Assembly (NCBI GenBank): GCA_964017195.1
Contig: OZ024889.1
Coordinates: 59,543,858-59,607,857 of the forward strand
Source of the DNA: Siderastrea radians
Taxonomy: Eukaryota; Cnidaria; Anthozoa; Scleractinia; Rhizangiidae
Length of the DNA stretch: 64,000 nucleotides
Reading direction: 5' to 3'
The notes under the pieces were generated by a model. That model saw only the letters and a list, made by a program, of their open reading frames with translations, had not been told where the DNA came from and did no database searches. Made by a program: the position numbers and the translations under genes. Below, one piece after another: positions 1-11,604 of the stretch; within the stretch, counting starts at the first letter, position 1; every line of letters starts with the position of its first letter.

Positions 1-465
<465 letters not shown>

Positions 466-492
466 GTGGATTTCTCCCCTCACAACACAAAC

Positions 493-508
493 GGCTCTTT
501 TAGGAGCC
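493..508 (+). terminator. Histone 3' stem-loop of H3 copy 1
   Basis: GGCTCTTTTAGGAGCC can form a six-pair stem with a four-base loop, the SLBP-binding element that replaces poly(A) in replication histone mRNAs. The closing pair is a U-G wobble. A downstream AAAAGCAATGACC stretch resembles the U7 snRNA-binding histone downstream element, so the AATAAA-like string at about 517 is probably part of that element and not a poly(A) signal. Confidence 0.93.
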
Positions 509-2247
509 ACCAAATCAATAAAAGCAATGACCAACCTCTTTTACTCAACAAGTAATGCTTTGTTTATCACAATTACCCCCTCTGTGGTGGAATAGGAAGG
601 AAAGATTCCACATTTAGTTGTAGATTTAACGACTCAAGTTCAAAATATTTTAGCTTAGGGTTTTGGGCCAAACATACAATGCAGGGCCACTTTCTAAGTT
701 GTATGTTTTCTGAGGCTTGGCAGTGCCTGTATAATAATGTGTTTTTCTGTGACTCATTTGGCTCGCCAGTTTTAACAAATGGTGGCTCGTTTAGTACCTG
801 ATTCCATGCATTCTGTAGTTTAGTCGACCCTTTGCTTTGCTTTCAACGACAAGCAACTTGCAGTGATTTTCGTATAACTGGTATTTCTTGTCCCAAGAGT
901 TTAAACTTATCTCGAACGTAATGAAAAATTGAGAGCGCAACGAGCCTCTGTAGATTGTGGGATTATTCTCACGAAACTTCGAGCAAACTCGGGGGTAAAG
1001 CTAAGGAAATACAGCGCTTAACCGACGATAACAACTGCCTGAAAAACTCACTTATCAACCTTAGACGTAATTCATGGCCAAAAAGATCTAACGATGTCCA
1101 AGAGGGATTCCGTCATGTACACAGTCAACGAACCTGGTGCGTGAAATGTGGCGGTTAAGCAAGGCGCGAACGTTTTGAACTCGCAGCAACTCTCGTTCTC
1201 CTGGCTTTTAGTAAAGAAAGAGTAAAAATATGAGGAAATGCAAACTTTTTGCTCTGTTCAAAACAGCCTTGGCCTGAGATTTACGGAAAAAGATAAAAGA
1301 GGCCGCATTAAAAGAAGTAAATTCTGGCGCAAAAATTATGCGAATTGAGCCATGGTCGGTGATCATGAAATCCGAGATTTTTTCACAGAATTTTGAGCAA
1401 AGTTTATCATTGATCTTCTAGAGTGTAACAAGTATTAAGGTCAGGTTTCTAGAAACTGCAGAGTAAATAGGAAAACAAGGTTTTAATGGGTCCCGAAAAT
1501 GCATTTAAGACAAATTTGACAGAATTTGCCTATGCGGCTTTGCGGCTTTGTGTTGTTTGCAGAATCCTGGCTTGGTAATTGCAGAGTTAAGTCATCTCAA
1601 AGCCCAGAAGCTCCACGGCCTTAATATCAACCTGGAGAAGCGTAGCATACCTCTGATAAATGTTTCATTTGTACAAGAAAGGGGAAAAAAACTTCTTGGT
1701 CGGAAATGATAATTCCGAAGTAATATAAAGGACTTCTTAAATGCAGCAATGGCGGCATCATGAGTTTGTCCTTGTTGTTTTAATTCGAGACCAATTAAAC
1801 CACCAAAAACAAAGCTGTGCGTTAATTTTTCTTTCAAAGACTTCAATTATATAAGATATTCTTTCTTTTTGCTGCTTATATTTCAAAGTTTAGTGACCTG
1901 GGAATAAATAATTCCGCTGCAAAGACAAATTGATCCGAAGAAAGTCCCTACTTCATGACATTAAAAACCTTAAATGTCCTCCTTTTCTGAGCCTTTTCTG
2001 CAATATTGTTTCATGGTCAATTAACGAAAGAGTATACTTATGAATTTTGTAGCTTAGTTTGAAAAATGTTACATAAATCAATCGTTTATTTGTGGAAACA
2101 CTGAGTAAAGTAGCACAGACAAAGCGTGTGCCATGTTTGAACCCTGTTTCCTCGGCGGTCCGCATCCAGTTCATTTACTTCGCTCGCAACATTCAGCCAA
2201 GCATTCGGATCTTCAGTTGCCCAGAAGATACATCATAAAGTTCTAAG
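509..2247. other. H3-H1 spacer, unit 1
   Basis: No convincing gene. Blocks at about 1330-1380 and 1744-1815 recur in the H3-H1 spacer of unit 2 (about 8885-8945 and 9160-9230). The last about 140 bases before the H1 start also match the equivalent stretch of unit 2. Conservation in short blocks with divergence between them suggests shared ancestry of the repeat unit and possibly H1 promoter elements. Confidence 0.6.
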
Positions 2248-2844
2248 ATGTCTGAAACAGCACCAGCAAAGTCCCCTGCTAAAAAGAAGCCAGCTGCGCC
2301 TAAAAAGCCAGCTGAGCATCCACCGTACATTGAAATGATCAAGGCTGCTATTGTTGCGTTGAAAGAGCGAAACGGTTCTTCCCGCCAAGCCATCGAGAAG
2401 TACATCAAGGCCAACTACAAGGTTGGTGAGGTCGGCTCGCACTTGAAGATGGCTCTAAAGAGAGGTGCCGCCAGCGGAAAACTGGTACACACCAAAGGTG
2501 TTGGCGCTTCAGGCTCGTTCAAGTTGGCAAAGGAAGAAAAGAAGGAGAAGAAACCGAAGAAGAAGCCCGCTGCGAAGAAGCCCGCCGCCAAACCAAAGAA
2601 GCCCGCCGCCAAACCAAAGAAGCCTGCCGCCAAGAAGGCAGCAAAGAAACTAAAGAAGCCCGCTGCAAAGAAACCCGCTGCCAAAAAACCTGCAGCCAAG
2701 AAATCACCAAAAAAGTCAGCAGCAAAGACGCCCGCGGCGAAAAAGCCTGCAGCTAAGAAAGCGGCGAAGAAGCCAGCGAAGAAACCCGCGGCCAAAAAGC
2801 CCGCCAAGAAAACCGCGGCCAAGAAAACCGCAGCCAAGAAGTGA
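2248..2844 (+). CDS. H1: Linker histone H1, copy 1
   Basis: Linker histone of 198 residues. A short Ser/Ala/Lys/Pro tail is followed by the winged-helix globular domain at about residues 27-97 (from [12 protein letters not shown] through GASGSFKL). The rest is a long lysine/alanine/proline tail made of AAKKP-type repeats. No intron. The start follows a leader conserved with copy 2, and the next in-frame ATG would remove part of the globular domain. It lies in the same orientation as H3. Compared with copy 2 it differs by a few substitutions (Pro/Gln near the N-terminus, Val/Ala in the globular domain, a few tail residues) and a one-residue length change, so H1 is less constrained than the core histones here. 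Confidence 0.97.
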   Translation: MSETAPAKSPAKKKPAAPKKPAEHPPYIEMIKAAIVALKERNGSSRQAIEKYIKANYKVGEVGSHLKMALKRGAASGKLVHTKGVGASGSFKLAKEEKKEKKPKKKPAAKKPAAKPKKPAAKPKKPAAKKAAKKLKKPAAKKPAAKKPAAKKSPKKSAAKTPAAKKPAAKKAAKKPAKKPAAKKPAKKTAAKKTAAKK

Positions 2845-2876
2845 AGTAGTTTATTCTTCAATTTTCAAAACAAAAC

Positions 2877-2892
2877 GGCTCTTTTAGGAGCC
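2877..2892 (+). terminator. Histone 3' stem-loop of H1 copy 1
   Basis: Same 16-base stem-loop as the H3 gene, about 33 bases after the stop. It is followed by CAAGAAAGCAATGACC, close to the classical purine-rich histone downstream element bound by U7 snRNA. Confidence 0.93.
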
Positions 2893-4340
2893 ACCACATC
2901 CAAGAAAGCAATGACCAAATAAAATATTATGCTTGTATATGTACGATGTCGCATGAAGCCGATTCAAACTAGCTTTCTAGCGTGAATTTTGAAACAAATT
3001 TCCTTATTGTACAAGGACACATTACGATCACTCAAGGCAAAATTTTATGAAAACAGAAATCATCGTGGCACTTGCAAATTTTTCAGAAACTTGTAAATTG
3101 TATTTTGCATGCTTGAGGTTTTCTTGTCACGCGCGAAAGAAGTGTGAAAGGAACGGATAATACTGATGAAAACAATATGATGATGCTGCAGTTTGAAAAA
3201 GATTTCTTTAAATCCTGAGGCTCGAGTTCACACAACTTCAGTTTTAAGTTCTTCGAAACATAATAAGATTTTGAGCGTTCTCTGGTTAAAAATTTAAATG
3301 TTTGAGCTTGCGATTGCCAGTCTGCAATCTTTGACAACTACAAAAAGTTTGAAAAAGAGAAATTAAAATAAAAAAACAAAAATACTTTAGTGGGAATAAA
3401 ATGCTAATCAGAAGATCATAATAAAATTGAATATTGTCTAGGTAATTGTTTCGCATTATTGTGTGCGTCGCCTGTAATTGCTGTGTGCCAGGATTCCAGT
3501 GTTTTTCTAACGCGGAAATTTCCCTTGTCGATTACATGAGCACTTTTAAAGTCAATGGAGTGGTCGTTCAACCGTGCGAGCGTTGCAACGTTGGAGCCTT
3601 TTTTCGAAACAACCTCTCGTCCTTCACAAAGGAGCAACGAGCGGCGCTTGTATTCGCAAGTCGCCGAATATTTTCTGTCCGTGGCTATGCCATGAAGCCC
3701 CCTGGGGAGGAAACAGATGATACGTGTTTATGTGCGCGGAATATTGCGTGTGATGCGCGGAATGCAAGTCAGTTAAATAACAGCGGAACCCCGATAGAAC
3801 GAACCTCTACATAAGATCCAACCAAACGAAGCCCAGTGTTAGCAAAATGTATGGAAAAAACGCCTGATACAACGAACCCGCGTTATAACAAACATATTTT
3901 TCAGTCCCTTGGCACTTCGTTTTACCGGTCCGCTATGAATTTACGCGCGCGCCAAGATTAATTCTATCCCGAAGTAACTCGTGGCGGGATAGAGAAGAAG
4001 ACAGTCCCGTTATTATTACGGAAAAAAACGAGAAGGGATTGGAGAGCTCGCGCTTCTCGAGTTTGCCTCTTGATAAGTTTACGCTTCACGCTATATAATT
4101 CTAATGATCCCGAGACTATCACAGTGGCTTCTGTGAAATATGACGACCACAAGAGAAGCAACTTGGTGTGGGAGAAAAAACAATGCGACTGAGAATCTGT
4201 TAATTGATCAAAAGTTAGGGTGGGAAGACGGTACTATTCTCTTATTTACCGCTACATACATAGGAATAAGTAGACGAGTTAAAGTCATGCAAATATAGGA
4301 AGTGATAATCGTGAAGGTCAATGCTTTTATAACATTTGGT
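2893..4340. other. H1-H2B spacer
   Basis: Between two convergent 3' ends. A 122-codon open frame at 3446-3814 has no recognisable domain and no stem-loop, and its flank contains degenerate GAACGAAC/ATAAC repeats, so I treat it as non-coding. Nothing else is supported. Confidence 0.55.
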
Positions 4341-4356
4341 GGCTCCTAAAAGAGCC
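4341..4356 (-). terminator. Histone 3' stem-loop of H2B
   Basis: Minus-strand reading gives GGCTCTTTTAGGAGCC, 28 bases past the H2B stop. On the same strand a TATAAAAGCATTGACC stretch follows, corresponding to the downstream element. Confidence 0.93.
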
Positions 4357-4384
4357 GTTTGTTTTGGCGGTAAACTCAGCGAGT

Positions 4385-4756
4385 TTACTTGCTGCTGGTG
4401 TACTTGGTCACAGCCTTCGTTCCTTCACTGACGGCGTGCTTGGCCAATTCACCGGGCAGAAGCAGCCTGATGGCGGTCTGGATCTCGCGAGAGCTGATGG
4501 TTGATTTCTTGTTGTAGTGGGCAAGGCGGGAAGCTTCGGTGGCGATGCGCTCGAAGATGTCGTTGACGAACGAGTTCATGATGCCCATGGCTTTGCTGGA
4601 GATACCAGTGTCTGGATGAACTTGCTTCAACACCTTGTAGATGTAGATAGCATAGCTTTCCCTTCTCTTTCCTCTTCTCTTCTTCTTTCCTTCAGCCCCG
4701 GCTTTTGCCTTTCCGGCTCTCTTCTCGCCTTTCTTTCCTGCAATTTTGGGTGCCAT
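4385..4756 (-). CDS. H2B: Histone H2B
   Basis: Core histone of 123 residues, intronless. A short basic tail rich in Lys, Arg and Gly (about residues 1-35) is followed by the H2B fold starting at [19 protein letters not shown] and ending in the conserved AVTKYTSSK, whose lysine is the usual C-terminal ubiquitination site. It is transcribed leftward and shares a 306-base divergent promoter with H2A. A TATA box sits about 50 bases upstream of the ATG. Only this one H2B copy is in the window. Confidence 0.98.
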   Translation of the reverse strand: MAPKIAGKKGEKRAGKAKAGAEGKKKRRGKRRESYAIYIYKVLKQVHPDTGISSKAMGIMNSFVNDIFERIATEASRLAHYNKKSTISSREIQTAIRLLLPGELAKHAVSEGTKAVTKYTSSK

Positions 4757-5062
4757 GTCTGTAGATCAGAATGAATTTGATGCTACATTGCGTGGAGAAT
4801 GTTGTATTTATAACAAACTCGCCAAGCGATCAATTATCATACGGATCGAAATCTTCGAGCTTTGATTGGTTTTCTCAGCTTGGGTTACTCAAAGGTCAAT
4901 TGGTTTTCCGCATTTATCATGTTCATTGAATAACACTTAGGTTTCTAAGATTTGATTGGTGAGTTGTGATCCTACTCAAATCCTTTGGCGCGTATAAATT
5001 CTGACGTCCGCTGTCATCCCTCATTGCTTTACACTTACATTCTAAAGCTGTGTTTCGAGATC
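4757..5062. promoter_or_regulatory. Divergent H2B/H2A promoter
   Basis: Only 306 bases separate the two start codons. On the minus strand TATAAATA (4805-4812) serves H2B; on the plus strand TATAAA (4993-4998) serves H2A. Between them are three CCAAT boxes, all seen as ATTGG on the plus strand at 4865, 4899 and 4955. Shared CCAAT boxes between paired histone genes fit balanced S-phase expression; that role is known for histone genes generally and is inferred here. Confidence 0.8.
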
Positions 5063-5443
5063 ATGTCTGGTCGCGGAAAAGGAAAGGCAAAGGGTACCAA
5101 GTCCAAGAGCCGCTCATCCCGAGCAGGGCTTCAGTTCCCCGTTGGTCGTATCCACCGTCTTCTTCGCAAGGGCAACTACGCTGAGCGTGTTGGCGCTGGT
5201 GCTCCAGTTTACTTGGCTGCTGTGCTCGAATACTTGAGCGCCGAGATCCTCGAGTTGGCGGGCAACGCTGCTCGTGACAACAAGAAGACAAGAATCATCC
5301 CCCGTCATCTTCAGCTGGCCGTGCGCAATGATGAAGAGTTGAACAAACTGCTCGCTGGTGTAACCATTGCACAGGGAGGTGTTCTCCCCAACATCCAGGC
5401 TGTACTTCTGCCCAAGAAGACCGAGAAGAAGGCGAAAGCTTAA
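5063..5443 (+). CDS. H2A: Histone H2A
   Basis: Core histone of 126 residues starting [19 protein letters not shown]. The histone fold contains [34 protein letters not shown] sequence, the acidic patch ([19 protein letters not shown]) and the C-terminal [11 protein letters not shown]. There is no SQ motif at the end, so this is canonical H2A rather than H2A.X. The reading frame is open 26 codons further upstream, but that extension crosses the TATA box and is not histone-like, so the start is at 5063. Confidence 0.97.
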   Translation: MSGRGKGKAKGTKSKSRSSRAGLQFPVGRIHRLLRKGNYAERVGAGAPVYLAAVLEYLSAEILELAGNAARDNKKTRIIPRHLQLAVRNDEELNKLLAGVTIAQGGVLPNIQAVLLPKKTEKKAKA

Positions 5444-5466
5444 AATCAAGCTTTACAGAAACAAAC

Positions 5467-5482
5467 GGCTCCTTTAGGAGCC
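5467..5482 (+). terminator. Histone 3' stem-loop of H2A
   Basis: GGCTCCTTTAGGAGCC. Unlike the other six copies, the innermost pair is C-G rather than U-G, giving six Watson-Crick pairs. A TAATAAAGCTGTGACC stretch downstream matches the shared downstream element. Confidence 0.93.
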
Positions 5483-6530
5483 ACCAAATGTTAATAAAGC
5501 TGTGACCAACAAGTTGTTATCAAATGACTAAATAAAGCGACTTGAGGCGAGCATAAGGTTATTTTCATACGATAAAACAACCGTTTCTAAATACGCGAGC
5601 TTTGTTTGTAAGTAATGACATCCATACAATAACAATGCACAAAAATGTTTTTCGTTCTCGAGGATAAAAGCTACAAACATTTTTCCCGTGCAAAAGGATT
5701 CCTACACAGCAGGAAACCAGGGTTACAATTCCATGCAACAACGAGAACCAACGGCTTATTATATTCCCTAAAGCTAAGAAAGTCGCACGGTTTATTTCAA
5801 TTGGATAACGTGCTCATATTGATCAAAAAATCCTATCACTGCTCCTGCCATATCAGAACTCCTGCCAATTAAAATATTGTAAATGCAACTAATTTCAAAA
5901 AGTTCAATCTAGCGCGCAAGGGAATCAACGGTTGTCCGTTAAGAGAAAATTTATTGTTCTTCAACAATGTGCGCGCTTTTTTCTAAAATGCAAATTCTAC
6001 TTAGTTCAAACGCTTCAATACTACGCGCGCATGAATTGGGGGTTGTCTGTTACAGAAAGTGCGCCAAATTACAAATATTTATAAAATGTTTTGCAACCGA
6101 AAAAATATGCAAACCGGTAACTGACAATCTAAAATCGGTAACCAGATTTCAACTGACGGTGCACGCTCCCGGTGAAATGCAAATTTAATTCAGTTCGATA
6201 AAAGGACATCCGTTACATAAAAGTTGGAGAAAAATAAACTTTTCAGTCGTACTGCGTGAGGCTGTTACTATCACAGTTTGCTGCGCCGGGCACCCCCTAA
6301 TTTTTTGCGCTAGTCTCGGGCGATAACTTGGAATACAAATAGCTAGCGACCTCTTATTTCTCCTGAGCGCTAGAGGCCTCGTTTCTCTCTGATTTTCAAA
6401 ACTTACCCCCTGGAGCCAGGGTAACTGAAATCGTCATCAGCAGGCATAATTACTTGTAAGGTGAAAATGGTCTGTAAGATTGATACGAGGATAGAAAACA
6501 TTTATTGGTCAGGACCTTTAGAGGTTTGGT
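5483..6530. other. H2A-H4 spacer (convergent 3' ends)
   Basis: About 1 kb between the two stem-loops. Two short open frames (5645-5872, 5967-6188) have no recognisable domain. I see no gene or clear repeat. Confidence 0.55.
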
Positions 6531-6546
6531 GGCTCCTAAAAGAGCC
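6531..6546 (-). terminator. Histone 3' stem-loop of H4
   Basis: Minus-strand GGCTCTTTTAGGAGCC, 24 bases after the H4 stop. The downstream sequence on that strand ends in CTGACCAATAAATG. Confidence 0.93.
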
Positions 6547-6570
6547 GTTTGTTTGTGTTGGCAGTGCAGT

Positions 6571-7799
<1,229 letters not shown>

Positions 7800-7826
7800 G
7801 TGGATTTCACCCCTCACAAAACAAAC

Positions 7827-7842
7827 GGCTCTTTTAGGAGCC
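7827..7842 (+). terminator. Histone 3' stem-loop of H3 copy 2
   Basis: GGCTCTTTTAGGAGCC with the same U-G closing pair as copy 1, followed by TAATAAAAGCAATGACC. Confidence 0.93.
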
Positions 7843-9658
7843 ACCAAATTAATAAAAGCAATGACCACTCATTCATTGATACCTATCCGAGAAAGAGACC
7901 ATTTATTCACAGCCCCCTTTCCGATAAGATGGCGACAAAACATTTGCCCACAGCTAGAGTATTGCAAACTAGATTTCAAATATAACGTCCACGACGACCA
8001 ACCGTTGTAATAGCTTAGAGATATGCTTGCGCCATTCAGTTTTAGTAGGAAACCCTTTGGCTAAGGGAACAACGAGTGATGCGCCTCAATTTTCATATCG
8101 TGTAAACCTACTAACCGCCATCTATAGATAATCTTTGCTGCCAAGTTGTGAACTGTTGTCCACTGTAATAAACATTTGAGAGTGCAAAGAGCTTAGATCG
8201 TGGGGGGAAAGACGGTAAGCGAGCAAAAATAATTGCGAGCGCTACACATTGTCCACTCTCCTTATTTTCCGCTCAAAATAATTCATCCTTGGGAAACAGC
8301 TTTTCTTCGTTTCCGACAGACTGGATGGTTGGAACAAGCTTGCCCACAAGAGAGAGATGTCGGAACGAGAGTTTGAACGCTTGAGGCTCGCACGAAACTT
8401 TGAGCAAACTCTTGGCAAACGCGATGAGAACGCTCAACAGTTGAAGCGAGCGCATGAGGGTTGCAAGAAAGCGAGAATTTGAATCCTCAACAGGGCCGCT
8501 CAGCAGAACAGCGTCTTCTTATTCGCAATATAAATGAAAAAACGTAAAATAGAGAACAGTAGTTTTTACCGACGATAATTACGGCATCAGAGTTCTTCAC
8601 CCACAGACGTAAATACAGTGACAATGTACTCAGAAGATGCAGTTATTCACCAAGGACAAGATAAGTGGAAACACGTGGCGTGAGTTTTGGCGGTCAAATG
8701 AACAACAACAGTTTTAGTCAAACCTTTGTTGTCGGTTTTTACAAAGTAGAAGGAAGAAGTGAAGCTGAACATAAGAAAATCCAAGTCTTTCGTTCTCTTC
8801 AGACTCTTCACTGAAAATTGCAATTTTAATCATCGAGTCACTTCACGGAAAATTGCAGTTTTTAATCATCGAGTCGCGGTAAAAAATTTGGCGCAAAAAT
8901 CATACAAGTTGAACCACGGTCGATGGTCCATGAAATCCGAGGATTCTGGTCATTTTAATTTTTAACTTTGTCAGTTGACCTGTTGATCCCTAAAACTTTA
9001 ATACAGAAAAACTTGCTACACATCAGCTTCCTACAACGTGTCAGGATAAAAGGGCGCATTGAATGGATAACAAGAAATGTATTAAAAGTAAACTAGTGAT
9101 AAATTGTTGATTCTTAAGTCGGCAAGAAAAGGTTTACAGCGTCGACAACTGTACTTCTACAAATGGCGGCCTCATGAGTTTGTCGTTGTTGTTTTGACTA
9201 AAGGCAAACTAAACCATCAAAAATAGAGCTGCAAGTCAATTTTTTGCCAAAGGCCTCAATTAGATAAGTCATTCTTTCTTTTAACTTTCTATATTTCGAA
9301 GTAAAGAGAGTTGGGCAGAAGTTATTCTGCTGCAAAGTCAAACTGATCTTAAGTATCTCCTTACTTCATACGATTACAAGCTCAAAAATTCAGCCTTTAC
9401 TAATCTTTTCTCCAATATTTTTCAGTGGCCAATTTACGAAAGAATATAGCAAACACTTTTCTGGTTTGCATTGAAAAAATGGCAATAGTTATGGCCGTTT
9501 AGCAGCCAAAACGCCGAGTGAAGTAGCACAGACAAAGTGTGCGCCATGTTTGAACCATGTTTCCTCGGCGGTCCGCATCCAATCCATTTAGTTACTCGCA
9601 ACATTCGACCAAGCATTCGGATCTTCAGTTCCTCAGCAGAAACGTCACAAGTTCCAAC
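7843..9658. other. H3-H1 spacer, unit 2
   Basis: Non-coding. It contains a two-copy tandem repeat of about 35 bases at 8806-8876 (unit beginning CTTCACNGAAAATTGCA) that is not obvious in unit 1, plus blocks shared with the first spacer. The segment 9520-9658 matches 2107-2247 closely and is the probable H1 promoter and leader. Confidence 0.6.
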
Positions 9659-10258
9659 ATGTCTGAAACAGCACAAGCAAAGTCCCCGGCTAAAAAGAAG
9701 CCAGCTGCGCCTAAAAAGCCAGCTGAGCATCCACCGTACATTGAAATGATCAAGGCTGCTATTGCTGCGTTGAAAGAGCGAAACGGTTCTTCCCGCCAAG
9801 CCATCGAGAAGTACATCAAGGCCAACTACAAGGTTGGTGAGGTCGGCTCGCACTTGAAGATGGCTCTAAAGAGAGGTGCCGCCAGCGGAAAACTGGTACA
9901 CACCAAAGGTGTTGGCGCTTCAGGCTCGTTCAAGTTGCCAAAGGAGGAAAAGAAGGAGAAGAAACCGAAGAAGAAGCCCGCTGCGACGAAGAAGCCTGCC
10001 GCCAAACCAAAGAAGCCCGCCGCCAAACCAAAGAAGCCCGCCGCCAAGAAGGCAGCAAAGAAACTAAAGAAACCCGCTGCAAAGAAACCCGCTGCCAAAA
10101 AACCTGCAGCCAAGAAATCACCAAAAAAGTCAACAGCAAAGAAGCCCGCGGCGAAAAAGCCTGCAGCTAAGAAAGCGGCGAAGAAGCCAGCGAAGAAACC
10201 CGCGGCCAAAAAGCCCGCCAAGAAGACCGCTGCAAAGAAAGCCGCAGCTAAGAAGTGA
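9659..10258 (+). CDS. H1: Linker histone H1, copy 2
   Basis: 199 residues: globular winged-helix domain at about residues 27-97, then the AAKKP-repeat tail. The frame is open 34 codons upstream, but that stretch aligns with the untranslated leader of copy 1 and is not H1-like, so the start is MSETAQAKS. It lies 7,411 bases from copy 1. It is the last histone gene: the next H2B expected about 2 kb downstream is absent. Confidence 0.97.
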   Translation: MSETAQAKSPAKKKPAAPKKPAEHPPYIEMIKAAIAALKERNGSSRQAIEKYIKANYKVGEVGSHLKMALKRGAASGKLVHTKGVGASGSFKLPKEEKKEKKPKKKPAATKKPAAKPKKPAAKPKKPAAKKAAKKLKKPAAKKPAAKKPAAKKSPKKSTAKKPAAKKPAAKKAAKKPAKKPAAKKPAKKTAAKKAAAKK

Positions 10259-10289
10259 AGTGGTTTATTCTTCAATAATTAAACTAAAC

Positions 10290-10305
10290 GGCTCTTTTAG
10301 GAGCC
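10290..10305 (+). terminator. Histone 3' stem-loop of H1 copy 2
   Basis: Same 16-base element, followed by CAAAAAAGCAATGACC. It marks the last histone transcript of the array. Confidence 0.93.
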
Positions 10306-11390
10306 ACCACATTCAAAAAAGCAATGACCAATTGATACTTTCTGCTTGTAAATAGTTATTTAAAAAATATGTGAAATACAGCCGCTTGAGTTCTTGTGCG
10401 AGGTGGGATTCTAATGCGCGCGTTCGGAATAAGCGTCCCTAAAAGCAAAAAGAGACTGCTCGTAGTCTACGTAATTGCAAATATTATTCTCGGTGTTTGA
10501 CGATTTCACCTGTCCTTGTTAGTCTTCCTGGGTCTAATGAGTTCATGAAATGAGGATTTCAACTTCAGCAAAGGACTGATTTTGTATTCTTACATTACGC
10601 TTGGGTACCCTGTGGCCCAGGGAGAAAATTCCCATAATACAAGGCGACCGGATTGATATCAGACATTTCTGAGCAATGAAGTACAGTATTAAAATAAATT
10701 ATTCTGAACGTCGAAATATTTGGAACCATGAAATAATGAAACAAGTCATTTGATACATTTGTTCACATGTATGTTTGAATGATTGTTTTATTTATTTTAT
10801 GATTCAGGTCCGGAGAAAAAGAATCCCTCACAGCTTACCCTGACCTTATTTCAAGCCAAAACTGCTATAAAATCCTGGCAAATAACGTACGTTCTACTAT
10901 AAGCCCCTCCGGGCTTTGTTAATTTTAGGTCTCAACAAGGGGGGCTTATTAGTGCAAGGGGACTTGTTACATATTTTGTCCAGCTGGAAAGTTTTGTGTT
11001 TTCAATATAAGAAGGAAACCACTGATTGAAATTCACTATCAACACAACTTTTCATGCAACATATGAGATACTGTTTCAGCAAAATGCAACACGAATGACA
11101 AAACTTGGAAACTGGAGCATTTAGCCATGGACAAAATAAACAATTTTTTGCGTAACAGGAGAAGGATAGCTTACAGAAAATCAATGGCAAAGATTTGCTC
11201 AATGTTTCAGTTAACAGAACAAAATAATGTGCAATTTTAAAAGATTACTGAGGTTTCCTGAAAGGAGGGGATTATTATTTTTTCAGACTTGAAACAGGTG
11301 GGCCTATTACAACAGAAGGGGCTAAATGGATGATGTGACTTTGTCCATGACCTTTCGGTTAGAGATTAGAATTTATCAGAAAGTGACTTT
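10306..11390. other. Interval between histone array and minus-strand paracaspase
   Basis: No gene recognised. On the minus strand two overlapping AATAAA signals fall at about 10787-10796 and could end the paracaspase transcript. A remnant of the 'ATAAGCCCC' repeat family lies around 10900-10960. I searched both strands by eye for the missing paracaspase Ig3 exons and did not find them. Confidence 0.5.
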
Positions 11391-11473
11391 TTAGCCATAT
11401 ATTCCAGCTGTTCTCTTGTATACCAAGACTTCGCTTGACATTGACAGAAATTTGCAGAATACAGTAGACTTAC

Positions 11474-11604
11474 CATGACTAACACCAAGAAGAACTTCCT
11501 CAATGGATTGCTCTCTGGGTTCATCAGTAATGTTCTTCAGTAAGTGTTTGGCAAAGAAGCCATTTTTCTCCTCTCTACATTCAAAGACGCACGACTGTGG
11601 ACAG
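11474..11604 (-). CDS. Paracaspase(-) exon 7: p10 region, last exon found
   Basis: 131 nt. The product starts CCPQSCVFECREEKNGFF; the Glu in VFE aligns with human E500, and KHLLKNI matches the following helix. Acceptor TTTGCAG, donor G|GTAAGTC (phase 1). No downstream coding exon was recognised. Confidence 0.82.

Noticed and set aside
517..522. AATAAA after histone stem-loops as poly(A) signal
   Set aside because: It lies inside a conserved A-rich downstream element at the U7 distance; other copies have CAAGAAAGC there. Conditional polyadenylation cannot be excluded.
3446..3814. 122-codon open frame between H1 and H2B
   Set aside because: No recognised domain, no histone stem-loop, no clear promoter; next to degenerate repeat sequence.
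4985..5062. 26-codon N-terminal extension of H2A
   Set aside because: It crosses the TATA box and leader, is not histone-like, and canonical H2A begins MSGRGKG at 5063.
9557..9658. 34-codon N-terminal extension of H1 copy 2
   Set aside because: It aligns with the untranslated leader of copy 1, where the frame does not extend.
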